Part shown: positions 44,658-52,849 of the stretch, piece by piece
How the letters are laid out: each line of letters begins with the position of its first letter
Numbering within the stretch: position 1 is the first letter of the stretch
Assembly (NCBI RefSeq): GCF_024359525.1
Contig: NZ_JAKZEU010000004.1
Span: forward strand, 62,001-126,000
Direction: 5' to 3'
DNA length: 64,000 nucleotides
DNA from: Paracoccus albicereus
GTDB taxonomy: Bacteria; Pseudomonadota; Alphaproteobacteria; Rhodobacterales; Rhodobacteraceae
Position numbers and translations under genes: made by a program
The notes under the pieces: model-generated
Seen by the model: the letters and a program-made list of their open reading frames with translations, nothing else
What the model was told of the DNA's origin: nothing
Database searches by the model: none

Positions 44658-45721
44658 TGAGCGAGGACAAGGACGACAAGCAGTTCGACGCGTCCGAACA
44701 GAAGCTGCGCAAGGCCCGCGAAAAAGGCGATGTGCCGCGCTCGACCGAACTGAATGCAGCCGCGATGTACATCGGCATCTGGCTGGCGCTGGCGGTCTCG
44801 GCAGGCTTCGCCGTCAGATCTTGGACGGCTCTCGCCACGACCGCGATCGGGTCGGACGGGTGGCCGCGTTCCGATACCTTCGATCTGGCCACCGCTTTGG
44901 GTGTCAACGCATCGCTGGCCATCACCGGGCTGATCGCTGTTCCCGCGGTGACCGTCGTGCTGGGTCTTCTGGGTCAGCGTGCGCTGGTCTTTTCAGGTCA
45001 GAAGCTCGCCCCCGATCTGAAACGGATCGATCCATTCAAGAACGCTAAGCAGAAGTTCGGGACATCGGGCCTCGTGACGTTCGCGATCTCGCTCGGCAAG
45101 GCGGCACTGGTCTGCGCTGGCGGCTGGTATCTGTTCGATGCGCTTCTGGGCGTCGTCACGAACTCGGCATTGATGCGCGAAGGTCAGTGGATGCTGGGCA
45201 TTCCGCTGATCCTCCAGCGGGTGCTGATCCTGGCAATCGTGGTTTCTGCCGCCTTCGCCATCGTCGACATGCTGTGGAAGCGCCACGAACATCTGAAACA
45301 GAACCGGATGTCGCGACGCGAGGTCGAGGACGAGCACAAGGATTCCGAGGGCGACCCGCACCTGAAGGCGGCGCGCCGCCAGAAGGCGGTCGAGATCGCA
45401 ACCAGCCAGATGCTGAGCGATGTCGAACGTGCCGACGTCGTGATCGTCAATCCGACGCATTATGCCGTGGCCCTGGAATGGAAGCGCGGCAGCGGGCGCG
45501 CCCCGGTCTGCCTTGCCAAGGGGGTGGACGACGTCGCGGCGCGGATCCGCGAACGCGCGACCGAACACGGCGTTCCGATCTGGTCCGATCCGCCCTGCGC
45601 TCGCGCCCTTCACGCGACCGTCGATCTCGGCGCCGAAATCCAGCCGGACCAGTTCGCGCCAGTCGCCGCCGCGATCCGCTTTGCCGAGAAGATGCGCGCC
45701 CGCGCGCGATCGGGCTGGTAA
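44657..45721 (+). CDS. flhB: Flagellar export specificity switch FlhB
   Basis: A 354-residue protein. Residues 1-30 (DASEQKLRKAREKGDVPRS) are the standard amphipathic N-terminus. Four transmembrane helices follow, then the cytoplasmic domain with the self-cleavage motif NPTH in VIVNPTHYAVALEW (about residues 262-275) and FAEKMRARARSGW at the end. It switches secretion from rod/hook to filament substrates. ATG 44657 overlaps the fliR stop. Confidence 0.95.
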   Translation: MSEDKDDKQFDASEQKLRKAREKGDVPRSTELNAAAMYIGIWLALAVSAGFAVRSWTALATTAIGSDGWPRSDTFDLATALGVNASLAITGLIAVPAVTVVLGLLGQRALVFSGQKLAPDLKRIDPFKNAKQKFGTSGLVTFAISLGKAALVCAGGWYLFDALLGVVTNSALMREGQWMLGIPLILQRVLILAIVVSAAFAIVDMLWKRHEHLKQNRMSRREVEDEHKDSEGDPHLKAARRQKAVEIATSQMLSDVERADVVIVNPTHYAVALEWKRGSGRAPVCLAKGVDDVAARIRERATEHGVPIWSDPPCARALHATVDLGAEIQPDQFAPVAAAIRFAEKMRARARSGW

Positions 45722-45725
45722 GCCG

Positions 45726-46082
45726 ATGAAGGGCGATCCAAAGACGCTCAAGGCGCTGGAGCGGTTGGCCCGGATCAAGGCTGATCGCGAGTTGAAGAAA
45801 TTCGCGGCCTTCAGCCTGCATGTCAGCGCCGCTCGCGCACGCGTTGAAGGGTTTCAAACCGCGCTTCTGCAAGCGCATCAGGCCGCTTCACCCCTGTCGC
45901 TGCCCGAGGCACGGGCCGCCAACGCGCAGGCCGGGCGCACGGCGCGGCAATTGATTCAGGCTGACGCCGAGCTGGCCCGAATGCTGCCCCGGTTCGAAGT
46001 TGCACGCCAACAGGCGTCACGTGATTTTGGCCGCGCCGAAGTGCTGTACGCCCTGGCGCGCCGCGCCACGAAGCCCGGCTGA
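45726..46082 (+). CDS. Small helical flagellar-operon protein, possibly FliJ-like
   Basis: A 118-residue, almost wholly helical protein rich in Ala, Arg, Leu and Gln (KALERLARIKADRELKKFAA, then SAARARVEGFQTALLQAHQ). It lies 4 bases after flhB as the last gene of the operon. Size, helicity and context suggest a FliJ-like export chaperone, but no motif proves it. A plain coiled-coil protein of unknown role is the fallback. Confidence 0.55.
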   Translation: MKGDPKTLKALERLARIKADRELKKFAAFSLHVSAARARVEGFQTALLQAHQAASPLSLPEARAANAQAGRTARQLIQADAELARMLPRFEVARQQASRDFGRAEVLYALARRATKPG

Positions 46083-46101
46083 TCGGAGCGGTCTTCACCC
46101 A

Positions 46102-46130
46102 TTGGACAGCCCCCGACCAAGCTGCTAGGA
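46102..46130 (+). promoter_or_regulatory. Candidate promoter of the bio operon
   Basis: TTGGAC (46102-46107), a 17-base spacer and CTAGGA (46125-46130), about 28 bases before bioB. No BioR box (TTATCTATAA type) and no BirA-type operator was seen. Confidence 0.35.
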
Positions 46131-46158
46131 CGAGCCGAACCAATCGCGAGGGCGCCCG

Positions 46159-47217
46159 ATGCTGCAATCCGACCTGGCCGCCGACTCTCAGGACAGCCGC
46201 AAGATCTGGACTGCGGCCGAAGGGCGCGCGGTCTTCGACCAGCCGTTCATGGACCTGCTGTTTCAGGCCCAGACCGTCCATCGCCGGCATTTCGACGCGA
46301 ACCGCGTCCAGATGTCGCGGCTTTTGTCGATCAAGACGGGCGGATGTCCCGAGGATTGCACCTATTGCAGCCAATCCGCGCGTTACGATTCCGGCCTGTC
46401 CGCCAGCAAGCTTCTGGAAGTCGAGCGGGTGATCGCCGAGGCCCGCCGCGCCCGCGATGCCGGTGCCACACGTTATTGCATGGGGGCGGCCTGGCGCAGT
46501 CCCAAGGAACGCGACATGGCCCAGATCACCGCGATGATCGAAGGCGTGAAGGCGTTGGGAATGGAAACCTGCATGACGCTGGGGATGCTCGATGCCGGGC
46601 AGGCGCAGCGTCTGAAAACCGCGGGCCTCGATTACTACAACCACAATATCGACACCTCCGAAGCGCATTACGGCAACGTCATCACGACGCGGACCTTTGC
46701 CGACCGGCTGGACACGCTGCAAAACGTCCGCGACAGCGGCATCAAGGTCTGCTCGGGTGGCATCTTGGGCCTTGGCGAGGGCAATCAGGATCGGGTCGAG
46801 ATGCTGGTCACGCTGGCGAACCTGTCCGAACCGCCGGAAAGCGTGCCGATCAACATGCTGATCCCGGTCGAGGGCACACCCTTGGCCGATGCGCCGCCCG
46901 TCGATGCGATCGACTTCGTGCGCACCATCGCCACCGCACGCATCATGATGCCGCGCTCGCATGTCAGGCTGTCCGCAGGCCGGACCGAGATGTCGGATGA
47001 GACGCAGGCCCTGTGCTTCATGGCCGGCGCGAACTCTATCTTCGTTGGCGACACGCTGCTGACTAAGGACAATCCGGGCGAGGATGCGGACGCACGGCTG
47101 TTCGCCAAGCTGGGTCTGCAGCCGATGGCGGTGCATGAACATATGCCCGAAGCGGTTCCAGCGGGTCAGGTCGAGGCCCGTCCGACCCGCGATCCCGCAA
47201 TCCCGGTGCTGCGCTGA
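46159..47217 (+). CDS. bioB: Biotin synthase BioB
   Basis: A 352-residue radical-SAM enzyme inserting sulfur into dethiobiotin. The SAM cluster motif is CPEDCTYC in [41 protein letters not shown] and [24 protein letters not shown] are family blocks, the latter including the arginine that ligates the [2Fe-2S] cluster. First gene of bioBFDA. The C-terminus extends some 30 residues past the core, as often in proteobacteria. Confidence 0.96.
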   Translation: MLQSDLAADSQDSRKIWTAAEGRAVFDQPFMDLLFQAQTVHRRHFDANRVQMSRLLSIKTGGCPEDCTYCSQSARYDSGLSASKLLEVERVIAEARRARDAGATRYCMGAAWRSPKERDMAQITAMIEGVKALGMETCMTLGMLDAGQAQRLKTAGLDYYNHNIDTSEAHYGNVITTRTFADRLDTLQNVRDSGIKVCSGGILGLGEGNQDRVEMLVTLANLSEPPESVPINMLIPVEGTPLADAPPVDAIDFVRTIATARIMMPRSHVRLSAGRTEMSDETQALCFMAGANSIFVGDTLLTKDNPGEDADARLFAKLGLQPMAVHEHMPEAVPAGQVEARPTRDPAIPVLR

Positions 47218-47218
47218 T

Positions 47219-48352
47219 TTGACCCGGCTCGCCGTCTATCACGCCGATCTGGCCCGGCTGCGGGACCAGACCCGGCTGCGGCGTCTGATGCCGCGCGACG
47301 GGGTCGATTTCGCCTCAAACGACTATCTCGGTCTTGCGGGGTCGCCCAGGATGATCGCCGCTGTCCGCGCCGCGCTGGACCGGGGCGTGCCGGTCGGTGC
47401 GGCTGCATCGCGCCTGTTGCGCGGCAATGAGCCCGAGCAAGAGACCTTCGAAGCAGAGGCCGCCGCCTTCTTCGGCGCCGAGGCGGCCTTGGGCTTTGGT
47501 GGCGGCTATGTCGCGAATTTCGCGGCGCTGTCGACCTTGCCACAACGAGGCGACCTGATCCTGATGGACGACCTGTCGCATGCCAGCACGCATGAAGGCG
47601 CGCGTGCGGGACGCGCGCAGGTGGCCAGCTTCCAGCATAACGACGTCCAGCATGCCGTCGACCGCATCGCGGCCTGGCGCAAGGATGGGGGGCGCGGCGC
47701 GGTCTGGCTGAGTGTCGAAAGCCTCTACAGCATGGACGGCGATGTCGCGCCGCTGGATGATCTGGCTGCGGTTGCAGACGAAGAGGGCTTTCTGCTGGTG
47801 GACGAGGCCCATGCCACCGGCGTCTTTGGCCCCGAGGGGCGCGGCCTTGCTCATCATCTGGAAGGCCGCGAGAATGTCGTGACGCTGCACACGCTGGGCA
47901 AAGCGCTTGGCGGCTCTGGCGCGCTGGTTTGCGGTGCCCGCGCCCTGATCGATTTTCTGGTGAACCGGGCGCGTCCCTTCATCTTCGCGACAGCACCCTC
48001 GCCGCTGATGGCGGCTGCGGGACGCGAAGCGCTGACGATCCTGCGCGACGAACCCGAGCGACGCGAAGCACTGCAGTCGCGGATCGCGCTGTTCGGATCG
48101 GAACTGGCGCGTCGCCTGCCGCAGCTTCGTCCCAGCGGTAGCCAGATCGTACCTCTGATCGTCGGCGGCGACGCCGAGACGATGCAACTGGCCGAGGCGG
48201 TGCAGGCGCGCGGTTTCGATCTGCGCGGCATCCGCCCGCCGACCGTCCCGCAGGGCACGGCGCGACTGCGCGTGTCCTTGACCCTGAATGCGAGCGAGGA
48301 CGACATCCGTCGTCTCGTCGAAACGCTGGAGGATCTATGGCCCGCTTCGTGA
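47219..48352 (+). CDS. bioF: 8-amino-7-oxononanoate synthase BioF
   Basis: A 377-residue PLP enzyme condensing pimeloyl-ACP/CoA with alanine. FASNDYLGLAGSPRM, ESLYSMDGDVAPLDDL, DEAHATGVFGPEGRG and the PLP lysine in VTLHTLGKALGGSGALVCG are typical. I place the start at TTG 47219, one base after the bioB stop, because it gives the usual N-terminal length. The longer frame from an upstream ATG would run 134 bases into bioB. It overlaps bioD by 16 bases. Confidence 0.9.
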   Translation: MTRLAVYHADLARLRDQTRLRRLMPRDGVDFASNDYLGLAGSPRMIAAVRAALDRGVPVGAAASRLLRGNEPEQETFEAEAAAFFGAEAALGFGGGYVANFAALSTLPQRGDLILMDDLSHASTHEGARAGRAQVASFQHNDVQHAVDRIAAWRKDGGRGAVWLSVESLYSMDGDVAPLDDLAAVADEEGFLLVDEAHATGVFGPEGRGLAHHLEGRENVVTLHTLGKALGGSGALVCGARALIDFLVNRARPFIFATAPSPLMAAAGREALTILRDEPERREALQSRIALFGSELARRLPQLRPSGSQIVPLIVGGDAETMQLAEAVQARGFDLRGIRPPTVPQGTARLRVSLTLNASEDDIRRLVETLEDLWPAS

Positions 48353-48993
48353 TTTCCGGGACTGGCACCGACATCGGCAAGACGATATTCGCCGCCGGTC
48401 TTTGCCGACTGATCGGCGCCGATTACTGGAAGCCCGTCCAGTCGGGGCTTGCAGGCAACGTCCCTGTTCCAGCCGATGCTGGGCAGTCACACCCCCTGGC
48501 CGGTTCGGATTCCGCTGTTGTCGCGTCGCTTTCGGGCGCAAGAACGCACCCGGAAGCGCACGTGCTGACCCAACCCCTGTCACCACACCGTGCGGCCGAA
48601 CTGGACGGAATCACGCTCGATCCCGCTTCGATGACCCCGCCCGATGTCGATGCGCTGGTGATCGAAGGGGCGGGCGGCGTGCTGGTGCCGCTGACGCGTG
48701 ATGCGCTGTTCGCCGATCTCTTCGCGCGCTGGCAGATCCCGGTGATCGTGATCGCCTCGACCGGGCTCGGGACGATCAGCCATACGCTTTCGGCACTGGA
48801 ATCGTTGCGGGCGCGCGGTGTGCCGGTTCATGGTGCTGCCTTCGTGGGCGACGACAATCCCGACAACATCGCAACGATCGGGGCAATGGGTTCGGTCCGA
48901 ATCCTTGGTCGGCTTCCCTGGCTCGCCGATCCCAGTCCGGATGCCCTGGCCCGCGCGATGACCGAACATTTCGACCCGAAGGATTTCGCATGA
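48337..48993 (+). CDS. bioD: Dethiobiotin synthetase BioD
   Basis: A 218-residue ATP-dependent carboxylase-type enzyme closing the ureido ring of dethiobiotin. The P-loop is SGTGTDIGKTIFAAGL at residues 6-21, and VIEGAGGVLVPLTRDALFAD is the conserved central block. The C-terminus (GRLPWLADPSPDALARAM) is standard. It overlaps bioF (16 bases) and bioA (4 bases). Confidence 0.93.
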   Translation: MARFVISGTGTDIGKTIFAAGLCRLIGADYWKPVQSGLAGNVPVPADAGQSHPLAGSDSAVVASLSGARTHPEAHVLTQPLSPHRAAELDGITLDPASMTPPDVDALVIEGAGGVLVPLTRDALFADLFARWQIPVIVIASTGLGTISHTLSALESLRARGVPVHGAAFVGDDNPDNIATIGAMGSVRILGRLPWLADPSPDALARAMTEHFDPKDFA

Positions 48994-50228
48994 GCGCTGT
49001 CTGGCACCCTTTCACTCAGCACGCGACCGAGCCTGCACCGCCCCGGATCGTCAAGGCCGAAGGTGCTTATCTGACGACCGATGACGGTCGTCAGCTGATC
49101 GACGCGATATCGAGCTGGTGGGTGACTACGCATGGTCATCGCCAGCCGCAGATCATGCAGGCGATCCGCGAGACGTCGGATCAGCTGGACCAGATCATCT
49201 TCGCCGGGCTGACCCACGATCCCGCCGACCGGCTGGCCGACGCGCTTGTCGAGATGGCGCCAGAGGGGCTGACCCGCGTGTTCTATTCGGACAGCGGCAG
49301 CACCGCGGTCGAAGTGGGGCTGAAGATGGCGCTTGGCTATTGGCGCCACACCGGTGGCACGCGGCAGCGGATCGCGGTCATGGAACATTCCTACCACGGC
49401 GACACGATCGGCACGATGAGTGTCGGTGAACGCGGCGTCTTCAATGCAGCCTATGAGCCACTGATGTTCCGCGTGGACAGGATACCCTTCCCGCAGGGCG
49501 ACGGTCGCGCGACGCTCGATGCCTTCGAGGCACTTGCCGCGGGCGGAGAGATCGCGGCACTCATCGTCGAGCCGCTGGTCCTCGGCGCGGGCGGGATGAT
49601 GATGTATCCGGCTGCGGTGTTGCGGGGCCTCGCCGACATTTGCCACCGCCACGACGTGCTGCTGGTCGCCGACGAGGTCATGACCGGCTGGGGCCGGACA
49701 GGGCAAATGTGGGCCTGCGATCATGCGGGCGTTTCCCCGGACATCCTGTGCACCTCGAAAGGGCTCACGGGCGGCGCGATACCACTGGCCGCCACGCTGG
49801 CCAGCGATCGGGTCTTTCAGGCGCATTATTCGACTGATCGCAGCAAGACCTTCTTCCACTCCAGCAGTTACACCGCCAATCCCATCGCCTGCGCGGCGGC
49901 CCTGGCCAATGTCGCGCTGTGGCGATCCGAGCCGATGCAGGACAGGTTGGATAGACTCGGCAAGATGCAGCAGGAGCGGCTTGATCGGCTTTCCGCTAAC
50001 CCGCGGTTCGAAAACCCACGCCGTCAGGGGACCATTGCAGCGATCGACCTGAAGGTCCGCGATGGCGGCTATCTGGCCGAGGCGGGACCGAAGATGCGCG
50101 CGCATTTCCTTGATCGCGGCGTGCTGCTGCGTCCTTTGGGAAATACCGTCTACGTGCTGCCGCCCTATTGCGTGACCGCGGATGACCTCGATCAGGTCTG
50201 GGGCGCGATCGCCGACTGGCAGGGCTGA
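48990..50228 (+). CDS. bioA: Adenosylmethionine-8-amino-7-oxononanoate aminotransferase BioA
   Basis: A 412-residue class III aminotransferase. WHPFTQH near the start is the BioA-specific substrate motif, AISSWWVTTHGH and YSDSGSTAVEVGLKMALGYW follow, VADEVMTGWGRTG holds the PLP-ring aspartate, and the PLP lysine lies in PDILCTSKGLTGG. It uses SAM as amino donor to make 7,8-diaminononanoate. Last gene of the bio operon; no bioC, bioH, bioG or bioZ follows. Confidence 0.95.
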   Translation: MSAVWHPFTQHATEPAPPRIVKAEGAYLTTDDGRQLIDAISSWWVTTHGHRQPQIMQAIRETSDQLDQIIFAGLTHDPADRLADALVEMAPEGLTRVFYSDSGSTAVEVGLKMALGYWRHTGGTRQRIAVMEHSYHGDTIGTMSVGERGVFNAAYEPLMFRVDRIPFPQGDGRATLDAFEALAAGGEIAALIVEPLVLGAGGMMMYPAAVLRGLADICHRHDVLLVADEVMTGWGRTGQMWACDHAGVSPDILCTSKGLTGGAIPLAATLASDRVFQAHYSTDRSKTFFHSSSYTANPIACAAALANVALWRSEPMQDRLDRLGKMQQERLDRLSANPRFENPRRQGTIAAIDLKVRDGGYLAEAGPKMRAHFLDRGVLLRPLGNTVYVLPPYCVTADDLDQVWGAIADWQG

Positions 50229-50251
50229 TCGCCGTGCCTAAAGCATGAACG

Positions 50252-50719
50252 TCACTCGCGGTGATACGGGCCGCCGGCCAGAATCGTGGCCGCGCGGTAA
50301 AGCTGCTCGGCCAGCATCACGCGGGCCAGCATGTGCGGCCAGACCATCCGCCCAAAGCTGATACGCAGATCGGCGCGCTCGCGAAGCGAAGGCGCAATTC
50401 CGTCTGCACCACCGATGATGAAGCACAGATCCCGCGCCCCGTCGCGTGCGCATGCGATCCGATGAGTAACGTCGGGCGAGGTGATCTGATCGCCGCGTTC
50501 GTCGAGTGCGATAACCAGCGCACCGGTCGGGATTGCACGTGACAGCAAGTCCGCCTCGGCCTCCATGCCGCCGCCGCGCCTATCCTCTACCTCGACTACC
50601 TCGACTTTCGGCAAACCAAGTGACCGCCCCGCCTTGGCGAAACGGTCGAGATAATCCTCGATGAGCGTCAGTTCGGCGCCGCGCCGAAGCTTGCCGACGG
50701 CAGCGATGACGATCCGCAC
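50252..50719 (-). CDS. rlmH: 23S rRNA pseudouridine-1915 N3-methyltransferase RlmH
   Basis: A 155-residue SPOUT methyltransferase acting on the assembled ribosome. VEVEDRRGG, ALDERGDQITS, CFIIGGADGI and the C-terminal SFGRMVWPHMLARVMLAEQL-YRA with HRE end are the family pattern. It starts at GTG, 13 bases after the rsfS stop, the common rsfS-rlmH pairing. Confidence 0.95.
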   Translation of the reverse strand: MRIVIAAVGKLRRGAELTLIEDYLDRFAKAGRSLGLPKVEVVEVEDRRGGGMEAEADLLSRAIPTGALVIALDERGDQITSPDVTHRIACARDGARDLCFIIGGADGIAPSLRERADLRISFGRMVWPHMLARVMLAEQLYRAATILAGGPYHRE

Positions 50720-50732
50720 AAGTCAGCCTGCG

Positions 50733-51155
50733 TCAGTGCGTGGCGGGACGATCCGCGCGCACGCGAGCCAACGCGTCCGAAGGCATCCACATCTTCTCCA
50801 ACTGGTAGAAGTCGCGGACCTCGGGGCGGAAGACGTGGACGACCACGTCGTCGGTGTCGATCAACACCCAGTCGCCCGCATCCTTACCCTCGATCCGGGC
50901 GGTGCGGCCAGTGGCATGTTTGTAGCGTTCGGCCAGTTTCTCGGCAATCGCGGCCACCTGCCGTGCGCTGCGCCCCGAGGCGATGACCATATGGTCCGCC
51001 ATCGTGGAACGTCCGCGCAAATCGATGGAAACGATGTCCTCGGCCTTGTCGTCTTCCAGCGAGGACAGGATGCGGGCAAGGACCTCGTCTGCGTTCAGAT
51101 CTTGGCCCGCGGCGGTCGCGGTCGGCGTGATTGCCGTCGTGACGTCTTGAGACAG
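50733..51155 (-). CDS. rsfS: Ribosomal silencing factor RsfS, apparent CTG start
   Basis: A 140-residue RsfS/Iojap protein that binds L14 and blocks subunit joining in starvation. The core ILSSLEDDKAEDIVSIDLRG, DHMVIASGRSARQVAAIAEK and GDWVLIDTDDVVVHVF is complete. The frame upstream of the core runs back only to a stop before 51168 and holds no ATG, GTG or TTG; the TTG at 51020 would delete the conserved SLEDDKAEDIVSID. A CTG at 51155 has GGAGGA 7 bases upstream and gives the expected length (MSQDVTTAITPT...), so a CTG start is the best reading. A sequencing error is the alternative. Confidence 0.88.
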   Translation of the reverse strand: MSQDVTTAITPTATAAGQDLNADEVLARILSSLEDDKAEDIVSIDLRGRSTMADHMVIASGRSARQVAAIAEKLAERYKHATGRTARIEGKDAGDWVLIDTDDVVVHVFRPEVRDFYQLEKMWMPSDALARVRADRPATH

Positions 51156-51209
51156 GGTGTCATCCTCCGGTCAGCGCGCCGAACGTCCCCCGGCGCAGGG
51201 GATACCCTA

Positions 51210-51237
51210 AAGATAGCATCTTTTCGCCCCATCTCAA
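51210..51237 (-). promoter_or_regulatory. Candidate promoter of rsfS-rlmH
   Basis: On the minus strand TTGAGA (51237-51232), a 16-base spacer and TATCTT (51215-51210). The -35 overlaps the end of the mscS-like gene. Confidence 0.4.
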
Positions 51238-52589
51238 TCGCCGGACACGAATTCGGGACGCGGCGGCACTTCCCTGCCTTGGCTGACGGCAATCGTGTCG
51301 TTCAGCACACGCACCTCGCGCTGAGGGAACGGGATCGAGATTCCGCTGGCCTTGAACGCATCCCAAAGCGCCAGAAAGACCTGCCCGCGCACGTTCGTCA
51401 GCCCGCCCTCGGCGTCCGTGATCCAGAAACGCAGCACGTAATCGACCGAATTGTCGCCGAAGCCGGTCACCCAGCAGACGGGCGTGCGATGCGGCAGCAC
51501 GCGCTTGACCGTCATGGCGGCCTTTATGGCGACGCGGCTGACCTCGTGCGGATCATCGTTGTAGGACGTGCCGAAATGGATATCGAGACGAACGAAATTG
51601 TTGGTGTGCGACCAGTTGACCACCTGCCCGGTCACCAGATCCTCGTTCGGGATCAGGTATTCCTTACCGTCGCGTGTCACGACGCTGACGTAGCGCGCAC
51701 CTAACTCCTCGATCCACCCGAACGTGTCGCCGATGCTGATGACGTCGCCCGGCTTCACCGACTTGTCGAGCAGGATGATCACACCCGAAACCAGGTTCGA
51801 CACGACCTTTTGCAAGCCGAAGCCAAGCCCCACGCCGACCGCGCCGGAAAAGACCGCAAGCCCCGTCAAATCGAATCCGACGGCCTTCAGGCCGACAACG
51901 ATCGCCACGGTGAACAGCACGACCTGCAGCAGTTTTGCGGTCAGCACCTGCATCGTCGGCGAGATGTCGGCATTGCGCGACAGCCGACCGCTGATCATCT
52001 GCGACAGCGTTCGCGCCGCGGCGATCATCAGGCCGGTGATGGCCAGTGCCTTGATCACCGTCAGGGCCGACAGCCGGAACTCGCCAAAGCTGATCGCCAT
52101 CGAATCGAGGAAGGCCGAGACAGGGTCGAGCAGATCAAGGAAATAGAGCGTCACCCAAATCCAGGCGGCCCAGCTGACGATCCGTCGCAGGAAGCGGTTC
52201 GCAATGATGCGGACCAGAAAGCCGATAAGGACCCAAGCCGTGGCCACAAGCGCGGCAAGCTGGATCAGCTGACTGCGCGACGGCCAGGTGATTTCGCGCA
52301 TGACCGCGACGGTCAGCCACGCGAAAACCATGAAGACGATCAGATGCAACCGCTGATCGATCAGGATGCCAAGGCGCAGCCGCCATTTCGGCCACCCCTC
52401 CTGCCGGCGCAGCCAGCCGGTCAGACGTGGCGAGAGTAATTGCTTGCCCGCCCAACCAAGCAGGATCAGCGCGCCGATGATAGCCAGCTGGTACAGACGC
52501 CAAGGCAGCAGCATATGCTCGAAGAACAGCCGGATCTGCGACCACAAACCCTGCGCGGCGTTGACGATCTCGGGCGAGACCTGATCCAT
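51234..52589 (-). CDS. MscS-family mechanosensitive channel with extended N-terminus
   Basis: A 451-residue inner-membrane protein. Several N-terminal helices (for example LYQLAIIGALILLGWAGKQLL and ITGLMIAAARTLSQMI) precede the MscS core: the pore helix AVFSGAVGVGLGFGLQKVVSNLVSGVII, which I read as glycine/alanine-rich pore lining, then SVKPGDVISIGDTFGWIEEL and DGKEYLIPNEDLVTGQVVNW of the beta domain. A mixed C-terminal domain follows. The role is emergency solute release under osmotic downshock. ATG 52589 (GGGGAGAG before it) is preferred to an ATG 12 bases upstream. Confidence 0.88.
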   Translation of the reverse strand: MDQVSPEIVNAAQGLWSQIRLFFEHMLLPWRLYQLAIIGALILLGWAGKQLLSPRLTGWLRRQEGWPKWRLRLGILIDQRLHLIVFMVFAWLTVAVMREITWPSRSQLIQLAALVATAWVLIGFLVRIIANRFLRRIVSWAAWIWVTLYFLDLLDPVSAFLDSMAISFGEFRLSALTVIKALAITGLMIAAARTLSQMISGRLSRNADISPTMQVLTAKLLQVVLFTVAIVVGLKAVGFDLTGLAVFSGAVGVGLGFGLQKVVSNLVSGVIILLDKSVKPGDVISIGDTFGWIEELGARYVSVVTRDGKEYLIPNEDLVTGQVVNWSHTNNFVRLDIHFGTSYNDDPHEVSRVAIKAAMTVKRVLPHRTPVCWVTGFGDNSVDYVLRFWITDAEGGLTNVRGQVFLALWDAFKASGISIPFPQREVRVLNDTIAVSQGREVPPRPEFVSGD

Positions 52590-52652
52590 CGCTCTCCCCA
52601 ACTGCTGGCTTGATTAGACAGGCAGCACGGCGTTGCCGCAAGGGCGCCGATA

Positions 52653-52681
52653 TTGCCCTGTCTCGCGCGCTGCGCTACATG
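52653..52681 (+). promoter_or_regulatory. Candidate promoter of a leader ORF and leuC
   Basis: TTGCCC (52653-52658), a 17-base spacer and TACATG (52676-52681). Transcription would begin near 52688, two bases before the ATG of the 28-residue ORF at 52690. Confidence 0.4.
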
Positions 52682-52689
52682 TCGCGCCC

Positions 52690-52776
52690 ATGACGCGATA
52701 TTTCGATATCCACGACCGCGCCCGCCTGCCGGGACGGTTCTACGGCGAAAGCCTAGGCGTGACCGCACGACTGTGA
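52690..52776 (+). CDS. Possible leuC leader peptide (28 residues)
   Basis: ATG to TGA, encoding 28 residues beginning [14 protein letters not shown] and ending GVTARL, with no ribosome site; it would be leaderless from the promoter at 52653-52681. It has three leucines, one of them the rare codon CTA. The stop is followed 8 bases later by a strong hairpin. The layout resembles an attenuation leader, but the leucine content is modest, and it may be a chance frame. Confidence 0.3.
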   Translation: MTRYFDIHDRARLPGRFYGESLGVTARL

Positions 52777-52784
52777 TGTCGTCG

Positions 52785-52803
52785 GCGTGGGGTTGCCCCG
52801 CGC
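52785..52803 (+). terminator. Hairpin between leader ORF and leuC (possible attenuator)
   Basis: GCGTGGGG-TTG-CCCCGCGC, an 8-base stem with one G-U pair, followed by CTGTTTG. It lies 47 bases before the leuC ATG, within the presumed leuC leader. Confidence 0.35.
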
Positions 52804-52849
52804 CTGTTTGCCAGCTTTTCCCACACAGCAGCCATTTTCAGGACACGCC

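Noticed and set aside
46083..46158. Riboswitch or BioR/BirA operator before bioB
   Set aside because: The gap is only 76 bases and holds no TTATCTATAA-type box or conserved riboswitch core.
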